DNA of 64,000 bases from Chlorobium chlorochromatii (GCA_020721255.1 DYND01000001.1:104318-168317), one strand, 5' to 3'; counted from the first letter of the stretch, positions 18,544 to 29,665 are shown. Program-made: numbers and translations. The notes: a model not told the origin generated them from the letters alone.

Positions 18544-20193
18544 ATGTCGAAATACGTTTCCAAAATGTCCGAGCTCAAAAAAGAGCTTGACGAAAAACCC
18601 AGTGTTCTCAAAGGTAATTATTCACATAAGGATTGGTGGGATTTACCGGTGGAGTTTCATGACGGTAATTGGTGTTTTCCGGGTAAACCGGAAGTGTTGC
18701 AAGAGCTTGGTTTTGCGAATCCACGTAAATGGGCAGCCACTGATGCAGATTGGCAACTTCCTTCTGATTGGAAGAAGACGATAAGCGAAGGTTTGCAAAG
18801 TCGATTGAAACAGTATCGTTCTATGAAACTGTTTCTTGATTCTTGTATTCGCTGTGGTGCTTGCGCAGACAAGTGTCATTTTTTTCTTGGTACTGGAGAC
18901 CCTAAAAATATGCCGGTACTAAGAGCAGAATTGCTTCGTTCTGTTTATCGTAATGATTTCCCTCTTGTAGAGAAAATTCTCAAAGGATTTTCAGGAGCAC
19001 GTAAGTTGACACCAGAGGTGATCAAAGAGTGGCACATGTATTTCAATCAGTGTACGGAATGTCGTCGTTGCTCAGTATTTTGCCCTTTAGGGATTGACAC
19101 CGCAGAGATTACAATGCTTGTCAGAGAGCTGCTGAATCTTATAGGAGTCAATAATAACTGGATTCTTGGTCCAGTTGCCAACTGTAACCGTACTGGTAAT
19201 CATCTTGGTATTGAACCCCATACCTTTGTTCAGAATATAGAGTCGTTAGCCGATGATATAAAAGAACTTACAGGAGCTAATGTTAGTCCTACCTTTAATC
19301 GTAAAGGCGCAGAAGTCCTCTTTATTACTCCGTCTGGTGATGTTTTTGGTGATCCAGGTGTCTATACCATGATGGGTTATCTTTTACTTTTTCATCATAT
19401 AGGTCTGGATTATACCATTAGTACCTATGCTTCTGAAGGTGGTAATTTTGGTATGTTTACCTCCAATGATATGATGAAGAAGATTAATGCTAAAATGTAT
19501 CATGAGGCAAAACGTCTTGGTGTGAAATGGTTACTTGGTGGCGAGTGTGGTCATATGTGGCGTGTGGTTAACCAATATATGAGTACCATGAACGGACCTG
19601 CTGATTTTCTTGAACAGCCTGTTTCTCCTGTAACGGGAACACGTTTCGCCAATGCAGCAGCAACAAAGATGGTGCACATTGCCGAATTCACTGCTGATTT
19701 AATACATCACAAAAAACTTAAACTTGATCCAAAACGGAACGATCATTTACGAACAACATTCCATGACTCATGCAATATAGCCCGTGGTATGGGGATGTTT
19801 GAGGAGCCTCGTTACGTGCTTCGTAATGTTTGTAATACCTTCCATGAAATGCCGGAAAATACCATTCGCGAAAAAACATTCTGCTGTGGCTCTGGAAGTG
19901 GATTGAATGCGGAGGAGTATATGGAGATCCGTATGAAGGGTGGATTACCAAGAGCTCATGCGGTAAAGTATGTTAAAGAAAAACATAAAGTAGATTCTTT
20001 AGTTACTATATGTGCTATTGACAGGGCAAGTCTTACGCCGCTTATGAAATACTGGAATCCCTGTGTTGCCGTGTATGGTCTGCATGAACTTGTCGGTAAC
20101 GCGCTTATTATGGATGGAGAAAAGAAGAGAACAACTGATTTAAGAGAAAATACAATGGCTGGTTTTGAGGACGGAGGTGATGATGAAGAATAG
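18544..20193 (+). CDS. dsrK: DsrK Fe-S/CCG-domain (HdrD-like) subunit
   Basis: CIRCGACADKCH, CTECRRCSVFCPLG and CCGSGSG motifs. Confidence 0.92.
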   Translation: MSKYVSKMSELKKELDEKPSVLKGNYSHKDWWDLPVEFHDGNWCFPGKPEVLQELGFANPRKWAATDADWQLPSDWKKTISEGLQSRLKQYRSMKLFLDSCIRCGACADKCHFFLGTGDPKNMPVLRAELLRSVYRNDFPLVEKILKGFSGARKLTPEVIKEWHMYFNQCTECRRCSVFCPLGIDTAEITMLVRELLNLIGVNNNWILGPVANCNRTGNHLGIEPHTFVQNIESLADDIKELTGANVSPTFNRKGAEVLFITPSGDVFGDPGVYTMMGYLLLFHHIGLDYTISTYASEGGNFGMFTSNDMMKKINAKMYHEAKRLGVKWLLGGECGHMWRVVNQYMSTMNGPADFLEQPVSPVTGTRFANAAATKMVHIAEFTADLIHHKKLKLDPKRNDHLRTTFHDSCNIARGMGMFEEPRYVLRNVCNTFHEMPENTIREKTFCCGSGSGLNAEEYMEIRMKGGLPRAHAVKYVKEKHKVDSLVTICAIDRASLTPLMKYWNPCVAVYGLHELVGNALIMDGEKKRTTDLRENTMAGFEDGGDDEE

Positions 20194-20563
20194 TAAGCTG
20201 TTCTGGACTATTACCATTTTCTCTTTTGTTTTATTTGGTCTTTTTAATCTTTTTCGTCAAGGTGAAGCTGAAACTCCTAAAGTGCCAGCTCCTCCTCAAG
20301 TAGCTATTGATAGTACAAAGTGTATTGCGCCAGCAGACTCAATGCGTGCGAATCATATGCAGGTACTCTATAAATGGCGTAACTCCTCTGTTCGTACAGG
20401 TCACCGCGTTCATGTTGCTGCTAATGGCAGCAGATTTGAAAAGAGTCTGAATACCTGTCTCGGTTGTCACGATAACAAGCTTTTTTGCTTCAACTGCCAC
20501 ATGTATGCCAATGTCAAGCCAAAGTGCTGGAATTGTCATCTGTCGCCGATGGAAACACCATGA
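20180..20563 (+). CDS. dsrJ: DsrJ triheme cytochrome c
   Basis: Three CxxCH motifs (CLGCH, CFNCH, CWNCH) and N-terminal membrane anchor. Confidence 0.9.
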   Translation: MMKNSKLFWTITIFSFVLFGLFNLFRQGEAETPKVPAPPQVAIDSTKCIAPADSMRANHMQVLYKWRNSSVRTGHRVHVAANGSRFEKSLNTCLGCHDNKLFCFNCHMYANVKPKCWNCHLSPMETP

Positions 20564-21339
20564 TGAATCAACAACGTAGAGAGTTTATTAAAAAAACCGC
20601 TTTTGGGGTTTTAGCAGGGTTCGGTGCTGCATCCGGACTTGTTCCAGCTTTTTCACTTGAAAAAACTATTTTACCTGTTTGGGATGAAACTCCTGTTTCG
20701 GGGAAAATTCGTTGGGGTATGCTTATTGATACCCGCAAGTGTAAAAAAGATTGTCAAATATGCGTTACAGCGTGTCATCATGAGCATAATGTGCCTCATT
20801 TTAAAACGCGAAAAGATGAGATCAAATGGATTTGGAAAAATTCATACAAGAATATTTTCCCGACAGCCACGGATCAATTTGTTACCAGCGATGTTTTGAA
20901 TCGCTCTTTTCTTGCGCTTTGTAACCATTGTGTTGATGCACCGTGTACACGAGCTTGCCCTACCGAGGCAACCTTCAAGCGTTGGGATGGTATTGTGGCA
21001 ATGGATTATCATCGCTGTATTGGTTGTCGTTTTTGTATGGCAGCTTGTCCTTATGGGTCAAGAAGCTTCAATTGGCAGGATCCCCGAACTGCCATTCACG
21101 ATCCATCTTTAGCGTATCCTACAAGGCAACAGGGAGTTGTGGAAAAATGCAATTTCTGTTCTGACAGACTTGTTAGAGGTCTGCAACCAGCTTGTCTTGA
21201 AGCGTGCCCTGAGCAGGTTTTTACATTTGGCGATCTTAATGATCCTCAATCTGATATTCGCATGTTGCTTGAAACTACGGTTACCATGCAGCGTAAGCCT
21301 GAATTAGGCACAAAACCATCAGTCTTTTACATTATTTAA
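20560..21339 (+). CDS. dsrO: DsrO periplasmic Fe-S protein with Tat signal
   Basis: [20 protein letters not shown] Tat-like leader; four 4Fe-4S cysteine clusters. Confidence 0.9.
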   Translation: MMNQQRREFIKKTAFGVLAGFGAASGLVPAFSLEKTILPVWDETPVSGKIRWGMLIDTRKCKKDCQICVTACHHEHNVPHFKTRKDEIKWIWKNSYKNIFPTATDQFVTSDVLNRSFLALCNHCVDAPCTRACPTEATFKRWDGIVAMDYHRCIGCRFCMAACPYGSRSFNWQDPRTAIHDPSLAYPTRQQGVVEKCNFCSDRLVRGLQPACLEACPEQVFTFGDLNDPQSDIRMLLETTVTMQRKPELGTKPSVFYII

Positions 21340-21348
21340 CGATTTCCC

Positions 21349-22506
21349 ATGATTGAGAAAGCTCTGAAAGGAAACCGCAGTTACTGGATTTGGATAGCAT
21401 CTCTTGTTACCTTGATTGTTGCGGGTCTCTCTGCTTATAGCCAGCAGCGATGGTTTGGACTTACCGTTACAGGAATGGGACGTGATGTCAGTTGGGGTTT
21501 GTACATAGCCCAATTCACTTTTCTTGTTGGTGTAGCTGCTTCTGCCGTAATGGTTGTTTTACCGTATTATCTTCATCATCGCAAGGAGTTCGGTAAAACT
21601 GTTATCATTGGTGAGTTTATGGCTGTTTCAGCAACACTGATGAGCATGCTCTTTATTATGGCTGATTTAGGGCGGCCTGACCGTTTATTGAATATTATGT
21701 TGTATCCCAGTCCTCATTCTATGGTATTTTGGGATATGTTAGCACTTTCAGGCTATCTCTTTTTAAATATTATCAGTGGTTGGGCAATACTTGGGGCTGA
21801 GCGTAAAGGTGTTCCTGCAGCCTCATGGGTCAAGGCACTTGTTTATATTTCAATTCCTTGGGCATTCAGTATTCATACGGTTACAGCATTTCTTTATTCT
21901 GGCTTACCAGGTCGTCATCTCTGGTTAACTGCTGTGCTTGCCCCACGTTTTTTAGCTTCAGCTTTCGCTGCTGGAACTGCCCTGCTGATTTTAGTGTCAC
22001 TTATTCTGAAGCGTACAACAGGTTATGATTCAGGTAAAGAGGCGCGAGAAAAACTTGCCGTTTTAGCAACTTATGGTGGTATTGCTAATTTCTTTCTGCT
22101 TGGTATGGAGTTCTTCACCGCCTTTTATAGCAATGTTCCTGCTCACATGGAGAGCTTGCAATACCTTTATTTTGGACTCGATGGGCATGCGCCACTTGTT
22201 CCTCTCATGTGGTTTTCTCTCATTATCGGTTTGGGAGCCTTGCTTATTTTGCTTGTTCCTGCGTTGAAAAAATCAACGAAATGGCTTGTAGCTGCTTGTA
22301 TGGCATTGGTGCTCTCTATATGGATTGACAAAGGCGTTGGTTTGGTTATTGGAGGATTTGTGCCATCTCCTCAACTGGAAATTTTTGAATATATGCCTAC
22401 GTCAATAGAGGTTTTTGTTGCTTTAGGTATCTGGAGTCTTGGTCTGCTCATTTTGACTATTTTATTAAAAGTCGCTGTTGCAGTAAAGATGGAGCAGGAG
22501 AGTTGA
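21349..22506 (+). CDS. dsrP: DsrP NrfD-family integral membrane subunit
   Basis: Polytopic NrfD-like protein directly after dsrO. Confidence 0.9.
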   Translation: MIEKALKGNRSYWIWIASLVTLIVAGLSAYSQQRWFGLTVTGMGRDVSWGLYIAQFTFLVGVAASAVMVVLPYYLHHRKEFGKTVIIGEFMAVSATLMSMLFIMADLGRPDRLLNIMLYPSPHSMVFWDMLALSGYLFLNIISGWAILGAERKGVPAASWVKALVYISIPWAFSIHTVTAFLYSGLPGRHLWLTAVLAPRFLASAFAAGTALLILVSLILKRTTGYDSGKEAREKLAVLATYGGIANFFLLGMEFFTAFYSNVPAHMESLQYLYFGLDGHAPLVPLMWFSLIIGLGALLILLVPALKKSTKWLVAACMALVLSIWIDKGVGLVIGGFVPSPQLEIFEYMPTSIEVFVALGIWSLGLLILTILLKVAVAVKMEQES

Positions 22507-22556
22507 ACTCTTTTGCTGTTGTTTGAGTTCATTATAGTAATAGTTTATTATTCAGT

Positions 22557-22596
22557 AGCTTCCTGCTTTTTTTTATTGCAGGGAGCTGTTTTTTTT
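22557..22596 (+). terminator. Rho-independent terminator after dsrP
   Basis: AGCTTCCTGC-loop-GCAGGGAGCT (one mismatch) followed by GTTTTTTTT. Confidence 0.75.
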
Positions 22597-22648
22597 AGAT
22601 CAAAAGCGCTTTATAGAGAGCGCTTCTTATTGATAGAAGGAGAGTACA

Positions 22649-23098
22649 ATGAAAAGTTTTTTGCCACTCAATATTCGCATAGATAACAAGAAAATTCTTT
22701 TTGTTGGTGGTGGTAAAATTGCGTTGCATAAAATTAAAACGGTTGAGCAATACACTCGCAATATTACCATTATATCCCCAGAGATTCAGGACGAATTGCA
22801 TCAGATGGGATTTGCTGAAATCTATAAAGAGTATGAAACATCCGATTTACAAGGTTTTTTTCTGGTGTATGCCTGTACAAATATTCTTGAGGTAAATCGT
22901 CGCATTAAAGATGATGCTGCCGAATTTGGTATTATGGTTAATGTTGTTGATAACCGTGAGCTGTCAGACTTTATTTCTCCAGCAGTCATAAAAAAAGATG
23001 AAATGACTATTGCTGTATCATCAAACGGGCAAAATGTTAAAAAGTCGGTTGAGTGGCGGAACCGATTGCAAAACATGATGCAGAATGGAAATTTTTGA
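22649..23098 (+). CDS. dsrV: Precorrin-2 dehydrogenase-like siroheme synthesis protein (DsrV/CysG-N-like)
   Basis: [56 protein letters not shown], CysG N-terminal signature. Confidence 0.85.
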   Translation: MKSFLPLNIRIDNKKILFVGGGKIALHKIKTVEQYTRNITIISPEIQDELHQMGFAEIYKEYETSDLQGFFLVYACTNILEVNRRIKDDAAEFGIMVNVVDNRELSDFISPAVIKKDEMTIAVSSNGQNVKKSVEWRNRLQNMMQNGNF

Positions 23099-23129
23099 GC
23101 TATACGTTTAAAATAACAACGATCATTTT

Positions 23130-24518
23130 ATGAACGAAAATGTACAGGGTCGAGCAATGGGTACCGAAGTGCGCAAAACAGGGTTTGTTTATCTTATAGG
23201 GGCCGGTCCTGGCGATCCTGAATTATTGACTCTGAAAGCACAGCGCGTGCTCGATATTGCTGATGTTATTCTCTATGATGATTTAGTCAGTAGTGATCTT
23301 GTTGCTCACTTCAGCGCTATGAAAATATATACCGGCAAACGCAAAAATTGCCACCATTTTGAGCAGGATGCCATTAATCAAGAAATTCTTCGCCATGCGC
23401 GTGATGGTAAAATAGTAGCTCGACTTAAAGGTGGAGATCCCTTTATTTTTGGGCGCGGTGGAGAAGAAATTGAGGTCATGAGGCAGAATGGTATCGACTA
23501 CGAGATTATACCTGGCATTACAGCAGCACATGGCGCCAGTGCATACACCGAAATACCTTTGACCATGCGCAAAATTTCATCTTCAGTTGCGTTTTGTACC
23601 GGGCACCCTGTCAGTAAACTGCATGTTCCAAATACCGACACTATAGTATATTACATGGTAGCGTCAACTGTGCGAGAAGTACTTGATGCAGTTGCCAAAA
23701 AGGGTTGGAGCGATACCACTCCAGTTGCAGTGGTTCAAAACGCTACACGATATAATCAAAACGTTCTTATTGGTTCATTGGGTGAGTTCAGACGCGAAGA
23801 AAAGCCGGTTTATTCACCAGCACTTTTACTTATTGGAGAAAATATCTCCTATTTCATCAAAGAGAATTGGTACTCAAAAAAGAAAAAAGTGCTTCTTGCG
23901 GGGGGTGATGCTGCTCAATTCAAGACAGCAGAATATGTTCGTGTGTATTTTCCCTGCAAGCAAGCTGAAGCTGTTGATCCCCTCGTTGTGGCACGATGTA
24001 TGCAGAATATTGAACAATGGTCTGTATTGTTTTTCTCTGATGAATTTGCGGTCAAATATTTTTTTAAAACCCTGCTTGAGTCAGCTCACGATGTTCGTCA
24101 TCTTTCCAAAACAAGAATTTGCGCTGGCAACACAGCCGTAGCGCTGGCGTTACAACAGTATGGGTTGAAAGCTGATCTGGTGCTTAAGGTTTATGATGAT
24201 GTTTCAATATTCGACTTGTTACAGGCTGAGGGCATTACCAGGAGCGACATATTGATGCCAATGTCCACTCTTGTTGATGATTATCTCCTTAATGCACTTG
24301 AAAAAGCTGGTAATAAGGTGACAGCGCTTCCTTTGTATTCGCTCGACAGACCAGAAAATGAAGAGCCGTTGGATCTTGATTTTATTGATGAAATCTATTT
24401 TTCATCAGTGAATTGTGTTCGTCATTTTAAAACTATTTACACAGTATTACCGGAACGCATTCTTGTAAAAACTGCGGATGAGAAAACGCAGGCCGAATAT
24501 CTGAAGTCGTTTTTTTGA
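23130..24518 (+). CDS. dsrW: Uroporphyrinogen-III C-methyltransferase fused to uroporphyrinogen-III synthase-like domain (DsrW)
   Basis: VYLIGAGPGDPELLTLKAQRVL and GDPFIFGRGGEE SUMT motifs; ~220-aa C-terminal HemD-like region. Confidence 0.85.
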   Translation: MNENVQGRAMGTEVRKTGFVYLIGAGPGDPELLTLKAQRVLDIADVILYDDLVSSDLVAHFSAMKIYTGKRKNCHHFEQDAINQEILRHARDGKIVARLKGGDPFIFGRGGEEIEVMRQNGIDYEIIPGITAAHGASAYTEIPLTMRKISSSVAFCTGHPVSKLHVPNTDTIVYYMVASTVREVLDAVAKKGWSDTTPVAVVQNATRYNQNVLIGSLGEFRREEKPVYSPALLLIGENISYFIKENWYSKKKKVLLAGGDAAQFKTAEYVRVYFPCKQAEAVDPLVVARCMQNIEQWSVLFFSDEFAVKYFFKTLLESAHDVRHLSKTRICAGNTAVALALQQYGLKADLVLKVYDDVSIFDLLQAEGITRSDILMPMSTLVDDYLLNALEKAGNKVTALPLYSLDRPENEEPLDLDFIDEIYFSSVNCVRHFKTIYTVLPERILVKTADEKTQAEYLKSFF

Positions 24519-24588
24519 TTTATGCAGGCAGTAACGCTTATATGCTCTTTTTTCCTGTAACTATGAACAGTTTTAATCGCCCTTGACT

Positions 24589-25533
24589 ATGGAGTTTACA
24601 CACCTTGATGCTATAGGAAATGTTGCTATGGTGGATGTATCAGCTAAGCCAGGAACCTTCCGAATGGCAGTGGCTTCTGGTTATATTCGTATGCGGGCAG
24701 AGACCATTGAGCGGCTTTCAAGCAATGCCTTGCCCAAGGGGAATGTGCTTACTACCGCGAAGCTTGCTGGTATTTTAGCAGCTAAAAACACTGCACACCT
24801 TATTCCTTTATGTCATCAGCTCAATTTGTCGTGGGCTGATATTGTTTTTGATGTGCAGCATGATGGCATCGGTATTGAGGCTACTGTTAAAACCAAAGAG
24901 TCAACCGGCGTGGAAATGGAGGCATTAACAGCAGTTTCAATTGCCGCCCTAACCATTTACGATATGTGCAAGGCGGTTGATAAATCAATGGAGATTGGAG
25001 CCATTACTCTCGACAAAAAAATTGGAGGGAAATCGCATGCTCCAGAGCTTTATCGCCCGAAAACATCTATTCTTGTGCTTTCCGATTCAGTGTCTGCAGG
25101 TCAAGCTGTTGATCGTTCTGGCGAAGTGTTGCGTGACGGTTTTGCCGAAGCAGGGTGCACGATTGGTGAGGTTAAGGTTATCGCTGATAATCAGCAGGAG
25201 ATCGTTTCAATTATTGAGGAGTGGACATCAGGTGACATAGAGCTGATTGTTACAACGGGGGGCACTGGTCTTGGGCCTCGTGATATAACGGTTGATGCAC
25301 TGTTGCCGCTTTTTTCTCGTCGCTTGCCCGGCGTTGAGCAGGCTCTTTTTAATTGGGGGCAAGGAAAAATTAAAACAGCCATGTTGTCGCGGCTTGCTGC
25401 TGGTGTGGTGAAATCATCTATCGTTATCTGTTTACCCGGCAGCACGGGTGCCGTCAGTGATGCGCTTGAGGTGCTCATTCCGGCGCTGTTTCACGCTTTT
25501 GCAATGATGAAAGGGGAGGGACATTCTTCATGA
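24589..25533 (+). CDS. MoaC-MogA/MoaB fusion for molybdenum cofactor biosynthesis
   Basis: MoaC half (KGNVLTTAKLAGILAAKNTAHLIPLCHQL, KTKESTGVEMEALTAVSIAALTIYDMCKAVD) plus MogA/MoaB half (VTTGGTGLGPRDITVDAL). Confidence 0.92.
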   Translation: MEFTHLDAIGNVAMVDVSAKPGTFRMAVASGYIRMRAETIERLSSNALPKGNVLTTAKLAGILAAKNTAHLIPLCHQLNLSWADIVFDVQHDGIGIEATVKTKESTGVEMEALTAVSIAALTIYDMCKAVDKSMEIGAITLDKKIGGKSHAPELYRPKTSILVLSDSVSAGQAVDRSGEVLRDGFAEAGCTIGEVKVIADNQQEIVSIIEEWTSGDIELIVTTGGTGLGPRDITVDALLPLFSRRLPGVEQALFNWGQGKIKTAMLSRLAAGVVKSSIVICLPGSTGAVSDALEVLIPALFHAFAMMKGEGHSS

Positions 25534-26771
25534 TTACTGTTCATGAGGCACGCAGCCTTGTTCAAGCTTCAATTATGCCGTTGGGCACTGAAACATTACC
25601 TCTGAGCCAACTTCAAAATTGCGTTCTTGCTGAAGATATTGTGGCACCTTTTGCGCTCCCACGTTTTACTAATGCAGCTATGGACGGTTTTGCCGTCAAG
25701 TGGGATGATATTTGCCATGCTACTGCAGATGAGCCAGTACACCTGCAAGTATCGCAGGTGATACCAGCAGGCAGTGGCTCAACCCAGTCAGTTGTTTCGG
25801 GATGTTGTGCAGAGATTATGACGGGTGCGCCAATACCAGATGGTGCTGATACGGTTATCCCATTTGAACAAACCAGTGGGTTTGGTGGTAATACTGTCGA
25901 AATTTATAAACCCGTAAAATATTGTGCTAATGTCCGTTATGCGGGCGAAGAGGTTGCATTTGGCGATTTTCTTCTGCGAAAAGGCGTTACTCTTACGCTT
26001 GCTGAAATTACTTTGCTTGCTTCATTTGGCTTTGCTTCGGTAGCAGTGCAACGGCGTCCCAGAGTATCACTTGTTACTGTTGGCGATGAAGTGCGTCTTC
26101 CTGGTGAAGAGGCTTCAGCCGTTCAGATTTATAACAGTAACCATTTTATGCTCGAAGCGCTCTGCCGTTCTGTTGGTCTTGAGCCAGTTGCGATGCGTCA
26201 TGTGCCAGATAATCGTGAAGCTTTGCGTTCAGTACTGGCAGAAGCGCTCTCTGAATGCGATGTTCTTATAACGGCTGGTGGTATTTCTACGGGTGAATAC
26301 GATTTTGTTCAGTCAGAACTTGCTGAACTTGGGGTTACCAAAAAGTTTTGGAGTGTTGCCCAAAAACCAGGGAAACCACTCTATTTTGGAGTAGGCAACG
26401 AAGGTCAAGTCGTTTTTGCGTTACCGGGTAATCCCATTTCAGCAATTGTCTGCCTTGTGGTGTATGGAGTTCCAGCCATGCTTGCATTGCAACGGAAGGG
26501 TGAAATAGCGTCAATACGCGCTTGTTTGGTTGAACCCTTTCCTACCGATAAAAAACGCTATCGTTTTCTACCTGGCAAGGTGTGGGTTGAAGGTGGTGAG
26601 TATCGGTGCAGGATAGCCGACAAAATTGACTCACATAATGTAACCTCTTTGCTTGGAGCAAATTGCTTGATTGAAGCTGAAGCTTCTGATGCAATGCTTC
26701 CAACCGCTTCGGAGGCGATATGTACGCTTTTACCTTGGGCGACTATGGATGATCGATGGAAGAGTTGCTAA
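25530..26771 (+). CDS. moeA: Molybdopterin molybdenumtransferase MoeA
   Basis: NAAMDGFAVKW, GEEVAFGDFLLRKGVTL, ITAGGISTGEYDFV, ALPGNPISAIVCL; ATGA overlap with upstream gene. Confidence 0.93.
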   Translation: MITVHEARSLVQASIMPLGTETLPLSQLQNCVLAEDIVAPFALPRFTNAAMDGFAVKWDDICHATADEPVHLQVSQVIPAGSGSTQSVVSGCCAEIMTGAPIPDGADTVIPFEQTSGFGGNTVEIYKPVKYCANVRYAGEEVAFGDFLLRKGVTLTLAEITLLASFGFASVAVQRRPRVSLVTVGDEVRLPGEEASAVQIYNSNHFMLEALCRSVGLEPVAMRHVPDNREALRSVLAEALSECDVLITAGGISTGEYDFVQSELAELGVTKKFWSVAQKPGKPLYFGVGNEGQVVFALPGNPISAIVCLVVYGVPAMLALQRKGEIASIRACLVEPFPTDKKRYRFLPGKVWVEGGEYRCRIADKIDSHNVTSLLGANCLIEAEASDAMLPTASEAICTLLPWATMDDRWKSC

Positions 26772-26995
26772 TCGTCAGTTTAAAATAGAGGTGAAAAACG
26801 CGGTGTCTCTGTTGTGTAGCGGGCGAACAAAAATAACTGTAGTACTCTTTCAAATCCTGTGCATAAATTGCATATTTAAGGTGATATCTTTTTACTGTTA
26901 CGCTCTATTTCCGTTGGGTAATTTTGTCCTTGTTCGTGTTGTCGTTTCAGAGATCTGATTTTTTCGAAGAATTTGATGAAACCTTCAGGCTAACC

Positions 26996-27619
26996 ATGAT
27001 ATCACACGCACTTACCATCGTTATCAATGAATTAAACAAGCATCTTGTCGATGACTACAATTCGAGTGAGACTGTGGCTAAATTGGGCAATCTGGCAGAT
27101 GGTTTTGGTAATGGTGGCATATCGAGAAAAGATATCTATTTTTCGGTGGTCAATATAAAAGAGGAGAATGCCTTAAAAAATCTTCCGAATTATGTTCGCA
27201 ATGATGTAACGCTTAAAGCGTTATATGAAAACCCTCCTCTCTTTTTGAATTTTCAGATTTTAGTCACTGCTCCCCATGAAACCTACTCTCTCGGGTTGTC
27301 GTTGCTTTCGAGAGTGATTCGCTTCTTTCAGTATAAGAATGTTTTTACGCAGGACAATGTTGATCCTGCTTCAATAATTACAAACTCACCAACGAACTCT
27401 CTCGATCATTTAGAGTCATTTAAACTGATTTTTGACCTGTACTCGGCGTCAATGGAAGAGGTCAACCATCTTTGGGGAACTCTGGGAGGTAAGCAGTATC
27501 CATTTGTGATATACTGGATGCGAATGCTTGATCTCCAGTTCAAGGCAGTACCACAAGAGACCTCCCTTATTACAGAAGTGGTTACTGATATTATTCATAA
27601 GCAACCATCTTCTGTTTGA
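26996..27619 (+). CDS. DUF4255 / Pvc16-N-like eCIS cap/terminator protein
   Basis: MISHALTIVINELNKHL and LSRVIRFFQYKNVFTQDN; position at start of eCIS cluster. Confidence 0.8.
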   Translation: MISHALTIVINELNKHLVDDYNSSETVAKLGNLADGFGNGGISRKDIYFSVVNIKEENALKNLPNYVRNDVTLKALYENPPLFLNFQILVTAPHETYSLGLSLLSRVIRFFQYKNVFTQDNVDPASIITNSPTNSLDHLESFKLIFDLYSASMEEVNHLWGTLGGKQYPFVIYWMRMLDLQFKAVPQETSLITEVVTDIIHKQPSSV

Positions 27620-27673
27620 TATTTTTTCAGAGATATTTGTATAACAATTCACCAACTTAAAAAGGGATGTACT

Positions 27674-29665
27674 ATGCCATCACTGTATAAGACCCCAGGG
27701 GTGTATGTCGAAGAGATAACTAAGTTTCCGCCTTCTATTGCACCGGTAGAAACGGCAATTCCTGCTTTTATCGGCTACACTGAAAAAGCTCTGCGCAATG
27801 GCGAGTCTCTTCTCAAAAAGCCTGTACGCATTGAATCGATTGCCGAATATGAAGAGATTTTTTGCTTAGGGTCATCACAAGCCATAGAAGTTTATCTTGA
27901 TAGTAACAATAACTATTTGGGTGCAAAAAAAACGAAAGGATTTTTGCTTTACGACAGTCTTAAGCTTTTCTATTCCAATGGCGGTGGAAACTGTTATATC
28001 GTTTCGGTAGGAAGTTATAATGATTCGATTACAAAACAGGCGCTGTTGGATGGAATAGATAAAATTGGAAATGAAGATGAGCCAACCATTCTGCTTTTCC
28101 CTGATGCGGTTAATTTATCAGGAAGTGAATTACATGATGTTCAAGTCGAGGCGCTGAAGCAGTGTGCCAAATTGCAAGATCGCATAACATTGTGTGATAC
28201 GGTAAATTCAGGTAATTTCAAGAATGATGTCCTGACGTTGCGTAATGGGATCGGAATCAACAATCTCAAATATGGAGCTGCTTATGGTCCATGGATCAAT
28301 TCAAGCCTCTCCAAATCGGTTAATCACCGCGATGTGACGCTCAGGCCTGGTCCGGAATCCAATTCGGTTATTCCGCTTGAAAGCTTGACAACTGACAAAG
28401 CAATCCTGCAGATACTATTTGATCTATCCAAGAGTGAGGCGGCCGTTAACTCTTTGAATTCAGCAGAAAAAAGTTCCTCCGCTCCTGAGAATGCGTGGTT
28501 GGATGCATTACAAACAAGATCAGAAAATTATGATCAAAGCAAAGAAACCGTGCTTGCAGATCTTGAGAATGAATTACAGGGTATCTATGATTTATTAGCA
28601 AAAATCATTGCTAAAGTCAAAGATATGGTAGTTGACCTGCCGACTATAGCACAGTCAAAAGATTTCATTTTAAAAAATGATATCGATCTGTTTTTGAGTA
28701 GTTCAAAGCTTAAAGAGACAACCTTTGATATTCTTGCAGCTTATAACAAATGTTTTGCTGGCAGTATAGATCTGTTTAGTGAAGACCCTGCTGTTGCAAC
28801 AACTAATCTTGCCAAAGCAATTGGTTTGTTAGGGTATGCTGATGCAGCAGCTTTCACCGCAGTGACAGTGACGGACGTTACAACAGCATATGCTGCTGCC
28901 AGCACAGAAAAAGCCAAAGCTGACCTTGCCAAAAAAGCGGCAATGAATGCAAGCGTTGCCATTATCGCTCTTTATCGCTATGCACAAAATTCTGCTGCGG
29001 AATATGAGAAAAAATTCAACAGCGCCTTGATCAGCAGTTTTGGTGTGTATAAAAATATCATAACCAAAGCAATTGAGTCGCTAAATATGCTTCCTCCAAG
29101 CGGAGCTATCGCAGGTGTTTATGCTTCTGTTGACCGCGATCGTGGCGTATGGAAGGCTCCCGCCAATGTCAGTCTTAACTCGGTGATCACGCCGGTTGAA
29201 AAAATCTCAAGTGAGCAGCAGGGCGAGTACAATGTTGATGTCAATGCAGGCAAGTCTATCAACATCATCAGGACATTTCAGGGAAAAGGGGTGCTGGTTT
29301 GGGGCGCCCGTACTCTTGCTGGTAACGATAATGAGTGGCGTTATATCAGTGTTCGTCGTTTCTTCAACTTTGTCGAAGAGTCCACAAAGAAAGCTACCGA
29401 GCAGTTTGTGTTCGAGCCAAACGATGCCAATACCTGGGTGCGCCTTCAGGCCATGATTGAGAATTTCCTCACTGTTCTCTGGAGACAGGGTGCGTTGCAG
29501 GGTGTTAAACCGGAACACGCGTTTTATGTTGCTGTTGGTCTCGGAAAAACCATGACGCCGCTTGATATCCTTGAGGGCAGGTTGATTGTCGAAATCGGGA
29601 TGGCTGCCGTCAGACCTGCAGAATTTATTATCCTCAGATTCTCGCATAAAATGGCAGAGTCGTAG
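27674..29665 (+). CDS. eCIS contractile tail sheath protein with large middle insertion
   Basis: PSLYKTPGVYVEEITKFPPSIAPVETAIPAFIGYTE N-terminus; phage-sheath C-terminus NIIRTFQGKGVLVWGARTLAGNDNEWRYISVRRF. Confidence 0.92.
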   Translation: MPSLYKTPGVYVEEITKFPPSIAPVETAIPAFIGYTEKALRNGESLLKKPVRIESIAEYEEIFCLGSSQAIEVYLDSNNNYLGAKKTKGFLLYDSLKLFYSNGGGNCYIVSVGSYNDSITKQALLDGIDKIGNEDEPTILLFPDAVNLSGSELHDVQVEALKQCAKLQDRITLCDTVNSGNFKNDVLTLRNGIGINNLKYGAAYGPWINSSLSKSVNHRDVTLRPGPESNSVIPLESLTTDKAILQILFDLSKSEAAVNSLNSAEKSSSAPENAWLDALQTRSENYDQSKETVLADLENELQGIYDLLAKIIAKVKDMVVDLPTIAQSKDFILKNDIDLFLSSSKLKETTFDILAAYNKCFAGSIDLFSEDPAVATTNLAKAIGLLGYADAAAFTAVTVTDVTTAYAAASTEKAKADLAKKAAMNASVAIIALYRYAQNSAAEYEKKFNSALISSFGVYKNIITKAIESLNMLPPSGAIAGVYASVDRDRGVWKAPANVSLNSVITPVEKISSEQQGEYNVDVNAGKSINIIRTFQGKGVLVWGARTLAGNDNEWRYISVRRFFNFVEESTKKATEQFVFEPNDANTWVRLQAMIENFLTVLWRQGALQGVKPEHAFYVAVGLGKTMTPLDILEGRLIVEIGMAAVRPAEFIILRFSHKMAES

